64,000 nt of DNA from an uncultured Collinsella sp. GTDB taxonomy: Bacteria > Actinomycetota > Coriobacteriia > Coriobacteriales > Coriobacteriaceae. The notes below the pieces were generated by a model. It had not been told where the DNA came from and searched no databases. It saw nothing but the letters and a program-made list of their open reading frames with translations. The stretch spans positions 1-64,000 of the forward strand of contig CABRHW010000003.1 of NCBI GenBank assembly GCA_902470765.1, in the 5' to 3' direction. The first letter of the stretch is position 1; the number at the start of each line of letters is the position of its first letter. A program made the translations under genes and the position numbers. Shown here in pieces: positions 45,907 to 53,612 of this stretch.

Positions 45907-46734
45907 ATGGCCTTTGCAGAAAAGCTCATCGCCATCCGCCGCGACAACAATCTCACCCAAGAGCAACTCGCCGCCAAGCTCTTCGTCACACGCCAAGCCG
46001 TCAGCCGTTGGGAACGCGGCGAAGTCACGCCGGGCATCGACATGATGAAGCTCATTGCCGCCATAACCGGAGAGCCGCTGTCCCACCTGCTCGAAATGCC
46101 CGAGCACTATTGCCAGAGCTGCGGCATGATACTCACGCCCGACGACTGCGGCACCGATGCTCACGGCGCAACGACCGATCATTACTGCAAGTGGTGCTAC
46201 GACCACGGCAAGTACACCTACGAGACCACGATGGAGGCCATGATTGAGGATTGCGCCCCGCGCCTGGCACAAAACACCGGTATGTCGCTCGACGAAGCCG
46301 TCTCGCTCATGGGCGCCGTGCTGCCGCAATTGGAGCGCTGGCGCACCGTGCAGGAAAACGAGGAGCGCTACGGTGCCGAGGCGCGGGCGCGCTATGGCGA
46401 CGAGGCCGTCGATGCAGCAAACGAGGCACTGCTGGACATGGACCCCGAGACATGGAACGACATGAAGGAACTTGAACGCGCTATTCTGGGCCAGCTCTCG
46501 ATCGCCATGGGCGACGGCGAACCGGATGGAAGCGAGGCGCGCAAGCTTGTCGCAATGCACCGTCGATGGATTGGCCTTAACTGGGGACACGAACCCCAAG
46601 ACGAAGCATACCTGGGCCTCGCCCACGGCTATCTTGCCGATCAGCGCTTTATCGACTACTACGACAAGCCCTGCGGCACCGGAGCCACGGCGTTTCTGGT
46701 CCATGCCATCGAGTCATCAATGGATCGCGCATAG
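45907..46734 (+). CDS. Regulator with HTH (XRE), zinc ribbon and TipAS ligand-binding domains
   Basis: A 275-residue three-part protein. Residues 1-60 are a Cro/XRE helix-turn-helix (LTQEQLAAKLFVTRQAVSRWERG). Residues ~68-105 form a Cys-rich module (YCQSCGMILTPDDCG, DHYCKWCYDHGKYTY). The C-terminal ~130 residues fit the TipAS antibiotic-recognition fold (RRWIGLNWGHEPQDEAYLGL, FIDYYDKPCGTGATAFL). In TipA of Streptomyces the DNA-binding half is MerR-type, so this is a different fusion. Sensing of a thiopeptide-like or other large ligand is an inference. AAAGGAG precedes ATG. A glutaredoxin gene follows 52 bp later. Confidence 0.8.
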   Translation: MAFAEKLIAIRRDNNLTQEQLAAKLFVTRQAVSRWERGEVTPGIDMMKLIAAITGEPLSHLLEMPEHYCQSCGMILTPDDCGTDAHGATTDHYCKWCYDHGKYTYETTMEAMIEDCAPRLAQNTGMSLDEAVSLMGAVLPQLERWRTVQENEERYGAEARARYGDEAVDAANEALLDMDPETWNDMKELERAILGQLSIAMGDGEPDGSEARKLVAMHRRWIGLNWGHEPQDEAYLGLAHGYLADQRFIDYYDKPCGTGATAFLVHAIESSMDRA

Positions 46735-46786
46735 ACTGCGGCGGCTTTGGGTATCTCAACCGAAACCTCAACCGATTGGAGACACC

Positions 46787-47032
46787 ATGGCTACTGATCA
46801 TGAACTCGCGCTCTACGTTATGACTGGCTGCCCGTATTGCATAAAGGTCAAGCGCTTTTTGGCCGATAACGACGTGACCATTCCCGAGCGCAATATCTCG
46901 ACCGATTCCGATGCCGAACAGACACTCATCGCCGTCGGCGGAAAACGCCAGGTTCCCTGCCTGTTCATCGACGGCAAACCACTCTACGAATCGAGCGACA
47001 TCATCGCGTGGGTGCAGGAAAACCTGCTCTAG
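46787..47032 (+). CDS. Glutaredoxin
   Basis: An 81-residue glutaredoxin with redox motif C15-P-Y-C18 (MTGCPYCIKVKRFL), the cis-Pro loop RQVPCLFIDG and the C-terminal SSDIIAWVQ. It fits the small glutaredoxin family and may reduce disulfides or serve a metal or repair enzyme; no reductase gene is next to it. The start is ATG 46787 with GGAG upstream, since the longer open frame runs through the end of the preceding gene. A terminator-like repeat lies 37 bp after the stop. Confidence 0.85.
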   Translation: MATDHELALYVMTGCPYCIKVKRFLADNDVTIPERNISTDSDAEQTLIAVGGKRQVPCLFIDGKPLYESSDIIAWVQENLL

Positions 47033-47069
47033 TACGCACGCTCTGTCCGTCCAGGGCCCCAACCCATAC

Positions 47070-47142
47070 GACCCAAACATGTACACCAGCATCCAAAGTC
47101 GACATTTTTCGACATCTTTGGATGCTGGCGTACAGCTTTTTG
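47070..47142 (+). terminator. 73-bp hairpin/terminator repeat, copy 1
   Basis: GTACACCAGCATCCAAAG (47081-47098) pairs with CTTTGGATGCTGGCGTAC (47116-47133) with one mismatch, and AGCTTTTTG follows. It lies 37 bp after the glutaredoxin stop. A near-identical 73-bp copy (two differences) is at 48149-48221. Confidence 0.8.
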
Positions 47143-47233
47143 GTAGTCATGGACGCTCTTGGCCGGCTAATTGTTTGAGGAGACCTTTGGATTATGGCTG
47201 TTTGACGCCTCTGGAAAGGTTTCCGAGAGGGCT

Positions 47234-47462
47234 GTGGTCAAAAAAGGGCAAATATGAGTACTGCTACCTGTTTAGTAGCAGCGATTTTGATCACTTCAGG
47301 AACTATTCAACGTTCCACTCGTCCGCAGACGACGTTATTTCTCCTCATATGTTCAATAAAAGTAGCTCTTAATGGGAACAAATCTCATCAGGAGCTACAA
47401 TTTATAGCAAATAAATGCAACCATAATGGCAACAGTACTCATATTTGCCCTTTTTTGACCAC
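47234..47462. mobile_element. 229-bp MITE-like element with 30-bp perfect inverted ends
   Basis: GTGGTCAAAAAAGGGCAAAT to ACTG (47234-47263) and its exact 30-bp reverse complement (47433-47462) enclose ~170 bp without a credible gene. An inner stem GTAGCTC/GAGCTAC lies near 47363-47397. The layout fits a non-autonomous, transposase-less element; no target-site duplication could be confirmed. Confidence 0.5.
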
Positions 47463-47564
47463 GACCCTCCAGAATAGTCGCTGAGAGCGACACTAAATGA
47501 CAAAATCCGACACTTGAACGTTCTTATATGAGTAGCCATTGAAGGACACCTAACGACTACTCCC

Positions 47565-47589
47565 ATTCGCGACACACTGTGTCGCGAAT
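47565..47589. repeat. 25-bp perfect palindrome
   Basis: ATTCGCGACACA (47565-47576) and TGTGTCGCGAAT (47578-47589) around one base. It may be a regulator site or a small structural element; no gene within 270 bp downstream. Confidence 0.55.
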
Positions 47590-47865
47590 TAAGCTGGCCC
47601 CATTACCGAAGACCAGTGAGAGCTCCTGCCCAGAATCTCAATAGCTTAATAAAGGGCTCCCCTCCGGAAGTTCAATGAGCATCCAAATTCCAAGCTGAAA
47701 AGCAAAGGAGTATCGAAGCCGTCAATGCTCATTTCCTATCGAACAGGCAGGTCAAAACAAGCTAATTAGCCCGATGAACTGCTTGTATTTTTGTCTACAA
47801 AATTGTATACAAAAAGAGAATCCGAGAACCGGCGCTCGACATTATGTCGATCGATAGGAGGCGCC

Positions 47866-48132
47866 ATGGATGCTAAGCAGCTCGAAAAGATGATGGGGTT
47901 TGCTCCCGGAGAGTTGAAGAAAGCCGCGGAAGCCTACGAAAAAGATGAGTGGCCGAAAGGTCACACCATCAAGTTGGGAAGGCCACCAATCTCCGATGAG
48001 CCGAGCGTCGTTATATCAGCACGTGTGGGCGAATCGATTCTTGAGGCGTTTGACGAAAAAACCAAACGCCATGGGCAAACACGCACGGAGCGGCTCAGAG
48101 AGCTCATTACACTTGATGCACTGATTGCCTAG
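47866..48132 (+). CDS. Ribbon-helix-helix (antitoxin-like) protein without visible toxin
   Basis: An 88-residue protein. The C-terminal half (PSVVISARVGESILEAFDEK, then TRTERLRELITLDAL) looks like a ribbon-helix-helix of the CopG/antitoxin type; the N-terminal half is a helical, acidic/basic segment. AGGAGG before ATG is strong. Short AT-rich dyads (GTCTACAAAA, TTGTATACAAAA) upstream fit autorepression. No toxin gene follows: a terminator repeat begins 16 bp after the stop, so it is an orphan antitoxin or a free-standing regulator. Confidence 0.65.
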   Translation: MDAKQLEKMMGFAPGELKKAAEAYEKDEWPKGHTIKLGRPPISDEPSVVISARVGESILEAFDEKTKRHGQTRTERLRELITLDALIA

Positions 48133-48148
48133 GCCCGCTCCCCCGTCG

Positions 48149-48221
48149 GACCCAAACATGTACGCCAGCATCCAAAGTCGACATTTTTCGACATCTTTGG
48201 ATGCTGGTGTACAGCTTTTTG
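48149..48221 (+). terminator. 73-bp hairpin/terminator repeat, copy 2
   Basis: GTACGCCAGCATCCAAAG (48160-48177) pairs with CTTTGGATGCTGGTGTAC (48195-48212) and AGCTTTTTG follows. Same element as 47070-47142; the two copies differ at two paired positions. Confidence 0.8.
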
Positions 48222-48227
48222 CTACAT

Positions 48228-48281
48228 AGTCGTTGGGGACGTCCTTAAATGACCAGTCGTTAAAGAACGCCCCCGATGACT
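48228..48281. repeat. Decayed copy of the AGTCATTGGGGACGTTCTTA inverted repeat
   Basis: AGTCGTTGGGGACGTCCTTA and TTAAAGAACGCCCCCGATGACT form an imperfect inverted repeat of the same type as 40141-40194. It starts 6 bp after the terminator repeat and ends 2 bp before the dus stop codon. Confidence 0.7.
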
Positions 48282-48283
48282 AG

Positions 48284-49237
48284 TTAGCCGTGGAAGCGAG
48301 CTGTGGGTGCAAGCGGCTGTTCGCGAAAGACGCGCTCGACGGCAGCGCGGTATTCGTCGACCTTTTTGGTCTTGCGTACGATCTTGTGGACGGTAGCGGG
48401 ATCGGCGAAGGCGCATTTGGCGTAGAACCACCACTCCTTCATGCGAAAGACCGCGTTACCGCCAATCTCTTCTGCATATGCCGCAAACAGCGTGTCATGG
48501 AAACGATGCAGTTCGGCTGCCGTGGCAGCAGGGCCGCCCTTGACCATGCGAGCCAGCGCGGGGTTCGCAAGCAAGCCACGCCCCAGCATCACATGGCGTG
48601 TGCCGGGATAGGCCTCCACCAGCGCATCCATATCCTCAAGATCAAAAATATCGCCGTTATAGGCAACCGGGAACGGCGCACGCTCCAGCGTCTCGCCATA
48701 GAACTCCTTGCGCGGCGAGCCCGTATAGCGGTCCTTTTGCACACGCGGATGCACGATTAGCTCTGCCAGCGGCATGCGGCAATACAGATCGAGCACGCGC
48801 TCATACTCGTCGTCGTCCTCGAGCCCCAGCCTAGTTTTGACCGATACCGGCAACGGCGACCGCTCGCACACATCGCTTAAGAACGCCTCGAGCTCGTCGA
48901 GATTGCGCAAGAAACCCGAGCCCTTGCCCTTGGCGACAACCGTTCCCGAAGGGCAACCCAAGTTGAGATTGACCTCGCGGTAGCCCATGTCGGCGAGCAC
49001 CTGTGCCGCCCACACAAACTCGTCCGCGTTCTTGGACATCAGCTGAGGCACTACGTTGAGCCCCTGGTTATTGGCAGGATCGATCTCCTTAAACGCCTTG
49101 CCGCCAAAGCGGTTTCCCACCCGCGGCGGCGGCAAAAACGGCGTGTAATAACAATCGAGCGCGCCGAAGCACTCCGCATGCACGCGACGGAACACATGCC
49201 CGGTAATCCCCTCCATGGGGGCCAACGATAGAATCAT
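48284..49237 (-). CDS. tRNA-dihydrouridine synthase family protein
   Basis: A 317-residue FMN-dependent TIM-barrel enzyme. It starts LSLAPMEGITGHVFRR, followed by the catalytic-Cys motif NLNLGCPSGTVVAKGKGSG, VSVKTRLG, IVHPRVQKDRYTG and YNGDIF. It reduces uridine to dihydrouridine in tRNA D-loops; whether it is DusA-, B- or C-like cannot be fixed. No strong ribosome binding site is seen (GAGAAGAG). A palindromic repeat ends right at its 3' end. Confidence 0.87.
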   Translation of the reverse strand: MILSLAPMEGITGHVFRRVHAECFGALDCYYTPFLPPPRVGNRFGGKAFKEIDPANNQGLNVVPQLMSKNADEFVWAAQVLADMGYREVNLNLGCPSGTVVAKGKGSGFLRNLDELEAFLSDVCERSPLPVSVKTRLGLEDDDEYERVLDLYCRMPLAELIVHPRVQKDRYTGSPRKEFYGETLERAPFPVAYNGDIFDLEDMDALVEAYPGTRHVMLGRGLLANPALARMVKGGPAATAAELHRFHDTLFAAYAEEIGGNAVFRMKEWWFYAKCAFADPATVHKIVRKTKKVDEYRAAVERVFREQPLAPTARFHG

Positions 49238-49261
49238 CTACTCTTCTCTCATATCAACACA

Positions 49262-49287
49262 ACAAAGGGGCCGTCCCTTTGTCACAT
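49262..49287. repeat. Decayed TGTGACAAAGGGAC-type palindrome
   Basis: ACAAAGGGG..CCGTCCCTTTGTCACATG keeps the inner arms and the right end of the family, but the left end is lost. It lies in the dus promoter region. Confidence 0.5.
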
Positions 49288-49370
49288 GCATTATGCCTTG
49301 CGCTTCAGGCGATTCACAAGGAAGAGGTAGCTACTGAACGATGACCACCCTCCAGCCGCACCCCATACAA

Positions 49371-49552
49371 CGAGGTCTAATACTTTTCCCGAGAAGTGAA
49401 CGAGTGAAAACGGGCCCCGAAGCATCTGCACTTTCGAGATGCAATTTCCTGCGGTTTTGCCAGCCAAATCCTGCGGGTTTGACGTCTAAAAATGTCGATG
49501 CTTCGGAGGCCCAAGTATGGCCGTTCACTTCTCGGAAAAGTATTAGACCTCG
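49371..49552. mobile_element. 182-bp palindromic MITE-like element
   Basis: Outer arms CGAGGTCTAATACTTTTCCC plus GAGAAGTGAACG (49371-49402) and the complementary 31-bp arm (49522-49552) differ by one base. Inside, GGGCCCCGAAGCATC pairs with GATGCTTCGGAGGCCC, and CCTGCGGTTTTG/CCTGCGGGTTTG are direct repeats. The whole can fold into one long hairpin. No coding potential. Confidence 0.55.
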
Positions 49553-49567
49553 ATTTACATGCCACTC

Positions 49568-49600
49568 AATGTGACAAAGTGGCTGCTCCTTTGTCGCATT
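49568..49600. repeat. TGTGACAAAGGGAC palindrome, degenerate copy
   Basis: AATGTGACAAAG and CTTTGTCGCATT arms (one mismatch) with a changed centre (TGGCTGCTC). It lies 15 bp from the 182-bp element, downstream of the MFS gene. Confidence 0.65.
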
Positions 49601-49684
49601 CGATGAAAAAGGGCACCGATGTTAGTCGATGCCCCAAAGCGGCTGCAGGTTAAGCCCTACAGCGTATGTCTAAGACGAATCGAA

Positions 49685-50950
49685 CTATTCGTCCCAGGAG
49701 AGGTTCTTACCAGTCTTTTTTGCCAGCAGCAAGAACAGGCCGATAATAACGTTGCATGCGATGCAGAAGATGAAGACGCCCTGGAAGGAGCCGACAAGCT
49801 CATAGACCTTCATCATAACGGGCATGCCAAAGGCGCCGACGATATAGCCCACGGAGCAGATCAGCGCGAAGATGCGACCGAAATCGCGGGAGCCAAAGAC
49901 ATCCATAACCAAAACGGTCAGGGCAGTGCCAGCGATGACGTACATTACGTCGTTCACGCCTGCTGCGAGGATGCTGAGCGTCGAGTTGCCGCTGCTCATC
50001 ATGAGCATGACAAAGGAGAGGATGGAGACAGCGAGCCAGCCCAGAATGGCCTTCGTGCTGCCGAACCTATCGCAAGTGGTGCCGACGATCGGATTGAGGA
50101 ACAGATCGAAGAGCGATGCAGCGGATACCATGAAGCCGCCCACCATGGGGCTAAAACCAACCTCGGAAGCATACGTCGGGAAGAGCTGGTTCATGCAGCA
50201 AGTGAGCTGAACGAGGCAGAGGAAGCCGATGCAGAAGAAGAAGGCAGGCGACTTAATGGCGCGCGCATAGCTAACGCCACGCGTGCTATCCTCGGTCGTC
50301 TCCTCGGTCTCGGTGACCGTCTCGCCCTCGACGTAGCCATAGGGCAGCATGCCCTTGTCCTGAGGCTTGTAGCGAATGATCAGAATGGAAGCTGGGAGAA
50401 TGAGCACTGCGGAAACACCGGCGAGCACCAGATAACCAGTTCTCCAGCCAGCGGCCTCGATGACAGAGGTGATGACGGGACTCATGATGAGCATGTAAAT
50501 CGAGTTCACTGCCCAAGCGAGACCGATTGCCAGGCCACCAGATTTTTTGAACCACTGGTCAATAACGTCGGACATAGCGACGCCGGTGGTGAAGGCGAAG
50601 CAAACGCCAATCAGGGCGCCAGCGGCGATGAACATCCAGACTTCGGTATAGAAGGCCATGCCTGCGCCGGCAGCGAGCAAAATAAGCTCGACAACGGGGA
50701 GCCAAACCTTGCCAACGACCTTGGGAATGAGTTTTCCGACAAACGGAAGAGCTGCCGCAAGACCAATGAGCGTTGCGGTGAAGTAATACGAGAAGATGGA
50801 ATAGTCAAACCCGAACTCCTCGCACACGGGTGCGACGAAGGAGCCCGCGATGACGCTATAGGATCCGGTCGTGCCGGCAGACATAAGGCCGAGCGCGATT
50901 ACGAGAACCCATGCGTAAACCTTGCTGCTCTTTAACTTTGCATTTTCCAT
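49685..50950 (-). CDS. MFS transporter, OFA-like family (first copy)
   Basis: A 421-residue protein with 12 predicted helices. The first helix region ALGLMSAGTTGSYSVIAGSF and the APVCEEFGFDYS loop, and RDFGRIFALICSVGYIVGAF in the second half, are typical of oxalate/formate-type (OFA) MFS members. It shares most of its sequence features with the transporter at 54330-55610. AGGAG, 9 bp before ATG, lies inside the stop region of the carbamoyltransferase gene, so the two are cotranscribed. It may exchange agmatine, putrescine or carbamoyl-derived products, but this is inferred from context. Confidence 0.82.
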   Translation of the reverse strand: MENAKLKSSKVYAWVLVIALGLMSAGTTGSYSVIAGSFVAPVCEEFGFDYSIFSYYFTATLIGLAAALPFVGKLIPKVVGKVWLPVVELILLAAGAGMAFYTEVWMFIAAGALIGVCFAFTTGVAMSDVIDQWFKKSGGLAIGLAWAVNSIYMLIMSPVITSVIEAAGWRTGYLVLAGVSAVLILPASILIIRYKPQDKGMLPYGYVEGETVTETEETTEDSTRGVSYARAIKSPAFFFCIGFLCLVQLTCCMNQLFPTYASEVGFSPMVGGFMVSAASLFDLFLNPIVGTTCDRFGSTKAILGWLAVSILSFVMLMMSSGNSTLSILAAGVNDVMYVIAGTALTVLVMDVFGSRDFGRIFALICSVGYIVGAFGMPVMMKVYELVGSFQGVFIFCIACNVIIGLFLLLAKKTGKNLSWDE

Positions 50951-50961
50951 TGACGCAGCTC

Positions 50962-52026
50962 CTAGAGACCCAGAAGGGCACACATAACGGCCTTGATGGT
51001 GTGCTGACGGTTCTCTGCCTCACGGAAGATGACCGAAGCGTTGGCCTCAAAGCACTCGTCGGCAATCTCGAAACCCTCGGTGATGATCTCGCGATGAAGG
51101 TCGTTCTTGCACTGGTCGAGGAGCATCTTGCCAACACGGTGATCCGCGTTGTGGACAGAGGGAAGCTCATGCATGCAGAAGATGTCGGGATTGTTGGTGC
51201 GCTTGCACAGCTCGCTGGTGACGCGATAGGGGTACAGAGACTCGGCATCGCCCAACCAGGAGTTGTAGTCGTCGGGATCCAGAACCTCTTCTCCGCACTC
51301 GGGGTTGATGTAGCGCCACTCCTCGGTAACGATAACGTCAACGCCATCCAGGGCATCGAGGTCAGAGGTGATGGTAAAGGTCCTATTGGGAGCGTACTTG
51401 GCGTAGCAGGCCTCCACCTCTTCGATCATTTCCTTGCACATCTGATGACGGAGGTCGTCGGGGCCGATGGCGAGGAAGTCCATGTCGAGCATAGCGCACA
51501 GACGGCCATACCACACTGGGGCGCCGGCGCAGTTGCCAACGAAAGCCATCTTCTTGCCGCGGCTCGTACGCAGACCGCCCCATTGCTCTTCCATCGTAAG
51601 AGCGTCAGCGAGCATCTGAGTCGGGTGATCGCCGAGAGTAAGGGCATTGATGACCGGGATGTCAACCAGGTCGGCGACGTCATAGAGGAACTGCTCGTCC
51701 TTCTGTGCGCGGTAGACGATGAGATCGTACATGCCGTTAAAGACGCGCATGGCATCCTTGACGGTCTCGCAGTCACCCATGTGGGAGTTGGTCAGATAAG
51801 TGAAGCCCATGCCCAAATCATTGCAGGAGGTCTCGAATGCGCAACGAGTACGGGTCGAGCCCCACTCAAAGTTGGCGAGGACGTTTTTGCCGGGGAAGTA
51901 GCGCTGGTCGACACCAGACTTCTTCTGAGCCTTAAGGTTCCAGGCAAGATCGATGAGATAGCGGAAATCCTCGGAGGAGAGATCATGGATGTTGATGTAG
52001 TCGCGACCGCGGAGGCTGTTGTTCAT
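50962..52026 (-). CDS. Ornithine/putrescine carbamoyltransferase-family protein with altered substrate motif
   Basis: A 354-residue carbamoyltransferase. Carbamoyl-phosphate motifs are intact: STRTR (57-61) and HPTQ (134-137). The substrate-side HCLP motif of ornithine enzymes reads H286-E-L-P289 (CMHELPS), with Glu for the ornithine-binding Cys, and the SMG loop is replaced (TEEWRYIN). It lies 120 bp downstream of agmatine deiminase, so N-carbamoylputrescine phosphorolysis to putrescine and carbamoyl phosphate is the best guess. AAAGGA fixes the start. No carbamate kinase gene is in the window. Confidence 0.78.
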   Translation of the reverse strand: MNNSLRGRDYINIHDLSSEDFRYLIDLAWNLKAQKKSGVDQRYFPGKNVLANFEWGSTRTRCAFETSCNDLGMGFTYLTNSHMGDCETVKDAMRVFNGMYDLIVYRAQKDEQFLYDVADLVDIPVINALTLGDHPTQMLADALTMEEQWGGLRTSRGKKMAFVGNCAGAPVWYGRLCAMLDMDFLAIGPDDLRHQMCKEMIEEVEACYAKYAPNRTFTITSDLDALDGVDVIVTEEWRYINPECGEEVLDPDDYNSWLGDAESLYPYRVTSELCKRTNNPDIFCMHELPSVHNADHRVGKMLLDQCKNDLHREIITEGFEIADECFEANASVIFREAENRQHTIKAVMCALLGL

Positions 52027-52149
52027 GCCTATTTCCTTTCGAATTATTATCAAAATTATTGTTGAATGTGTCCCCGAGGAAAACACGGATATCCCTCGGG
52101 GAGCGGTACATGTGGCGCCTAAGCCAAAGAGCGCAGGCTCTAAGGCTCA

Positions 52150-53388
52150 CTAACGACTGGCCGCCACGTCCTTAGTCCAGCAGTGCACGCCGCCGCCGGA
52201 CAGGTTAAGCGCGAGGGAATCAATCATGATGACCTTGCGATCGGGGAAGCAGCTCTCAAGAACTGCCTTGGCCTGCTCATCCTTCTCTTTCACGACCTCG
52301 CTCATGCCCTCGTGGTAATAACGCTGGCCAAGAACGACGCCGTTGCAAATCAGGAAGTTGCAGTAGCTCGCTGCGGCGTAGAAGTGGACGGGGCCCTCGG
52401 GCCAGGGGGTGCCATCCATAAACTTGCCGCCCATTTCGTCGATGAAGCCCTTATAGAGCTCGTAATCTTCATCGCCAGGGGCGATAACGACTTCAATAGG
52501 CTCGGCGGTGGGCATACGAACGATCTCGAAGGGCTTGCCCTCCCAGTCCGTTTCGTTGCTCAGGATCTCGTAGGCTGCCTCAATGCGGCGACGAGACTCT
52601 GCTCCAGCCTTGCTCGAGGCTGCCTCTTCATCGGACACCTCGGCAAGAAGAATCTTGTTCGGAGTGATAAAGCGACACATCTCATCAATGTGAGCTGCAA
52701 AGCTCATGCCAAAGACGGGAGTTCCGTCTTCCTTCTCGTCGAGGATGCCCAGTCGATAGTCGTCGTCCTCGAGCATAGGCTGCGGAAGCCAGATAACCTT
52801 GTTGAGGTTGTAGATGCGCTTATACTCGGCCTCTATTTCCTCTTTCGTGAACTCGGGATTACGCTTGCGGCATTCCGTGTCCTCGATGGCGATCAGAGTG
52901 CCGTGACCGTCAAACTCGCGGTCGCCGCCCTCCGAAACCATTTCGGAATTGACGATATCGAAGCAACCGAGCGCAACCGCCATGTGAACGGCTGCCTTAC
53001 GTGCGGACTGGCACTCCGGGGAGTTCTTGTCCCACACGCCGTAATAGGTCCAAGCGGGGTTGACCATATAAGAATGGCCCTTGTCGTCGACCATGATGCT
53101 GGGACCGTTGTCGCGGACATAGAAGTTGGAGTCTTCGAACTGCGTGATCTCGATGCGATCGAGATCAACCCCCTCCTCCTTCAGGCGCGAGCAAGCCTCC
53201 TCATAGGAGCCGGGGGTGCCGCAATTGAGGTTGACCGTAACGTCGCCATACTCGAGCAGAGCCTTGATCACGTCAACGCAGGGCTGGCGGTTATCGTAGC
53301 CCTCTGCACGGATGTAATCGGGAAGCCATGTCACATAGACGTTGGAGCGCTTCTCGAACTCGCCCGGCATACGATAGTTCTCGTACAT
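52150..53388 (-). CDS. Agmatine deiminase (peptidyl-arginine deiminase family)
   Basis: A 412-residue guanidino-group hydrolase. Family motifs are RDNGPSIMV (after EDSNFYV), EGGDREFDGHGTL and the C-terminal catalytic Cys C403 in LSGGGVHCWTKD. Typical agmatine deiminases are ~365 residues; EGGD replaces the more common EGGA/N and a ~35-residue acidic segment is added near ILDEKEDG. It would turn agmatine into N-carbamoylputrescine and ammonia. AAGGA lies before ATG. The upstream gap carries TetR-type palindromes. Confidence 0.85.
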   Translation of the reverse strand: MYENYRMPGEFEKRSNVYVTWLPDYIRAEGYDNRQPCVDVIKALLEYGDVTVNLNCGTPGSYEEACSRLKEEGVDLDRIEITQFEDSNFYVRDNGPSIMVDDKGHSYMVNPAWTYYGVWDKNSPECQSARKAAVHMAVALGCFDIVNSEMVSEGGDREFDGHGTLIAIEDTECRKRNPEFTKEEIEAEYKRIYNLNKVIWLPQPMLEDDDYRLGILDEKEDGTPVFGMSFAAHIDEMCRFITPNKILLAEVSDEEAASSKAGAESRRRIEAAYEILSNETDWEGKPFEIVRMPTAEPIEVVIAPGDEDYELYKGFIDEMGGKFMDGTPWPEGPVHFYAAASYCNFLICNGVVLGQRYYHEGMSEVVKEKDEQAKAVLESCFPDRKVIMIDSLALNLSGGGVHCWTKDVAASR

Positions 53389-53470
53389 GGTTGGTCCTTC
53401 CGTCGGGTTTCCCGCGATGCTGTCCGGCCGCGACAATAGCGGGGTTTCACCTGCTATAGTACTACTATAC

Positions 53471-53484
53471 CTACCGTTCGGTAG
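53471..53484. promoter_or_regulatory. Candidate TetR operator O1 (CTACCGTTCGGTAG)
   Basis: CTACCG-TT-CGGTAG, with flanks TATAC and ATAA, lies 82 bp upstream of agmatine deiminase and in the divergent gap shared with the TetR gene. Related sites are at 53521, 55641 and 55712. Confidence 0.6.
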
Positions 53485-53520
53485 ATAATTTTGAATAATT
53501 GCCGCTCGCCTACTGATACA

Positions 53521-53534
53521 TACCGTTCGCCGTA
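53521..53534. promoter_or_regulatory. Candidate TetR operator O2 (TACCGTTCGCCGTA)
   Basis: It shares the half-site TACCGTTCG with O1, with one extra base before the other half. It lies in the same gap, nearer the TetR gene. Confidence 0.45.
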
Positions 53535-53612
53535 TATAGTGGTCATGTTTGGACACGAATTGATGTTCCGTTGCCATCCTTAATAATGTTGGTAGTGCGG
53601 AAGTGATTTGCA

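Larger units (their letters stand above)
47143..47865. other. AT-richer non-coding stretch with inverted repeats
   Basis: This ~720-bp stretch has clearly more A/T than its neighbours. It holds the 30-bp inverted-repeat element (47234-47462) and a 25-bp palindrome (47565-47589). The possible short reading frames in it lack good ribosome binding sites and overlap the repeats, so I call no gene. TTTTTGTCTACAAAATTGTA near 47790 is probably the promoter/operator zone of the following gene. Confidence 0.5.

Noticed and set aside
46911..47372. 153-codon frame overlapping the glutaredoxin end
   Set aside because: It overlaps the glutaredoxin gene in another frame and crosses the terminator repeat.
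47254..47484. 76-codon frame inside the inverted-repeat element
   Set aside because: It covers the element and its arm, has no ribosome binding site and no recognisable features.
47866..48132. Complete toxin-antitoxin pair
   Set aside because: Only the ribbon-helix-helix protein is seen; no toxin-like frame lies on either side before the terminator repeat or the AT-rich gap.
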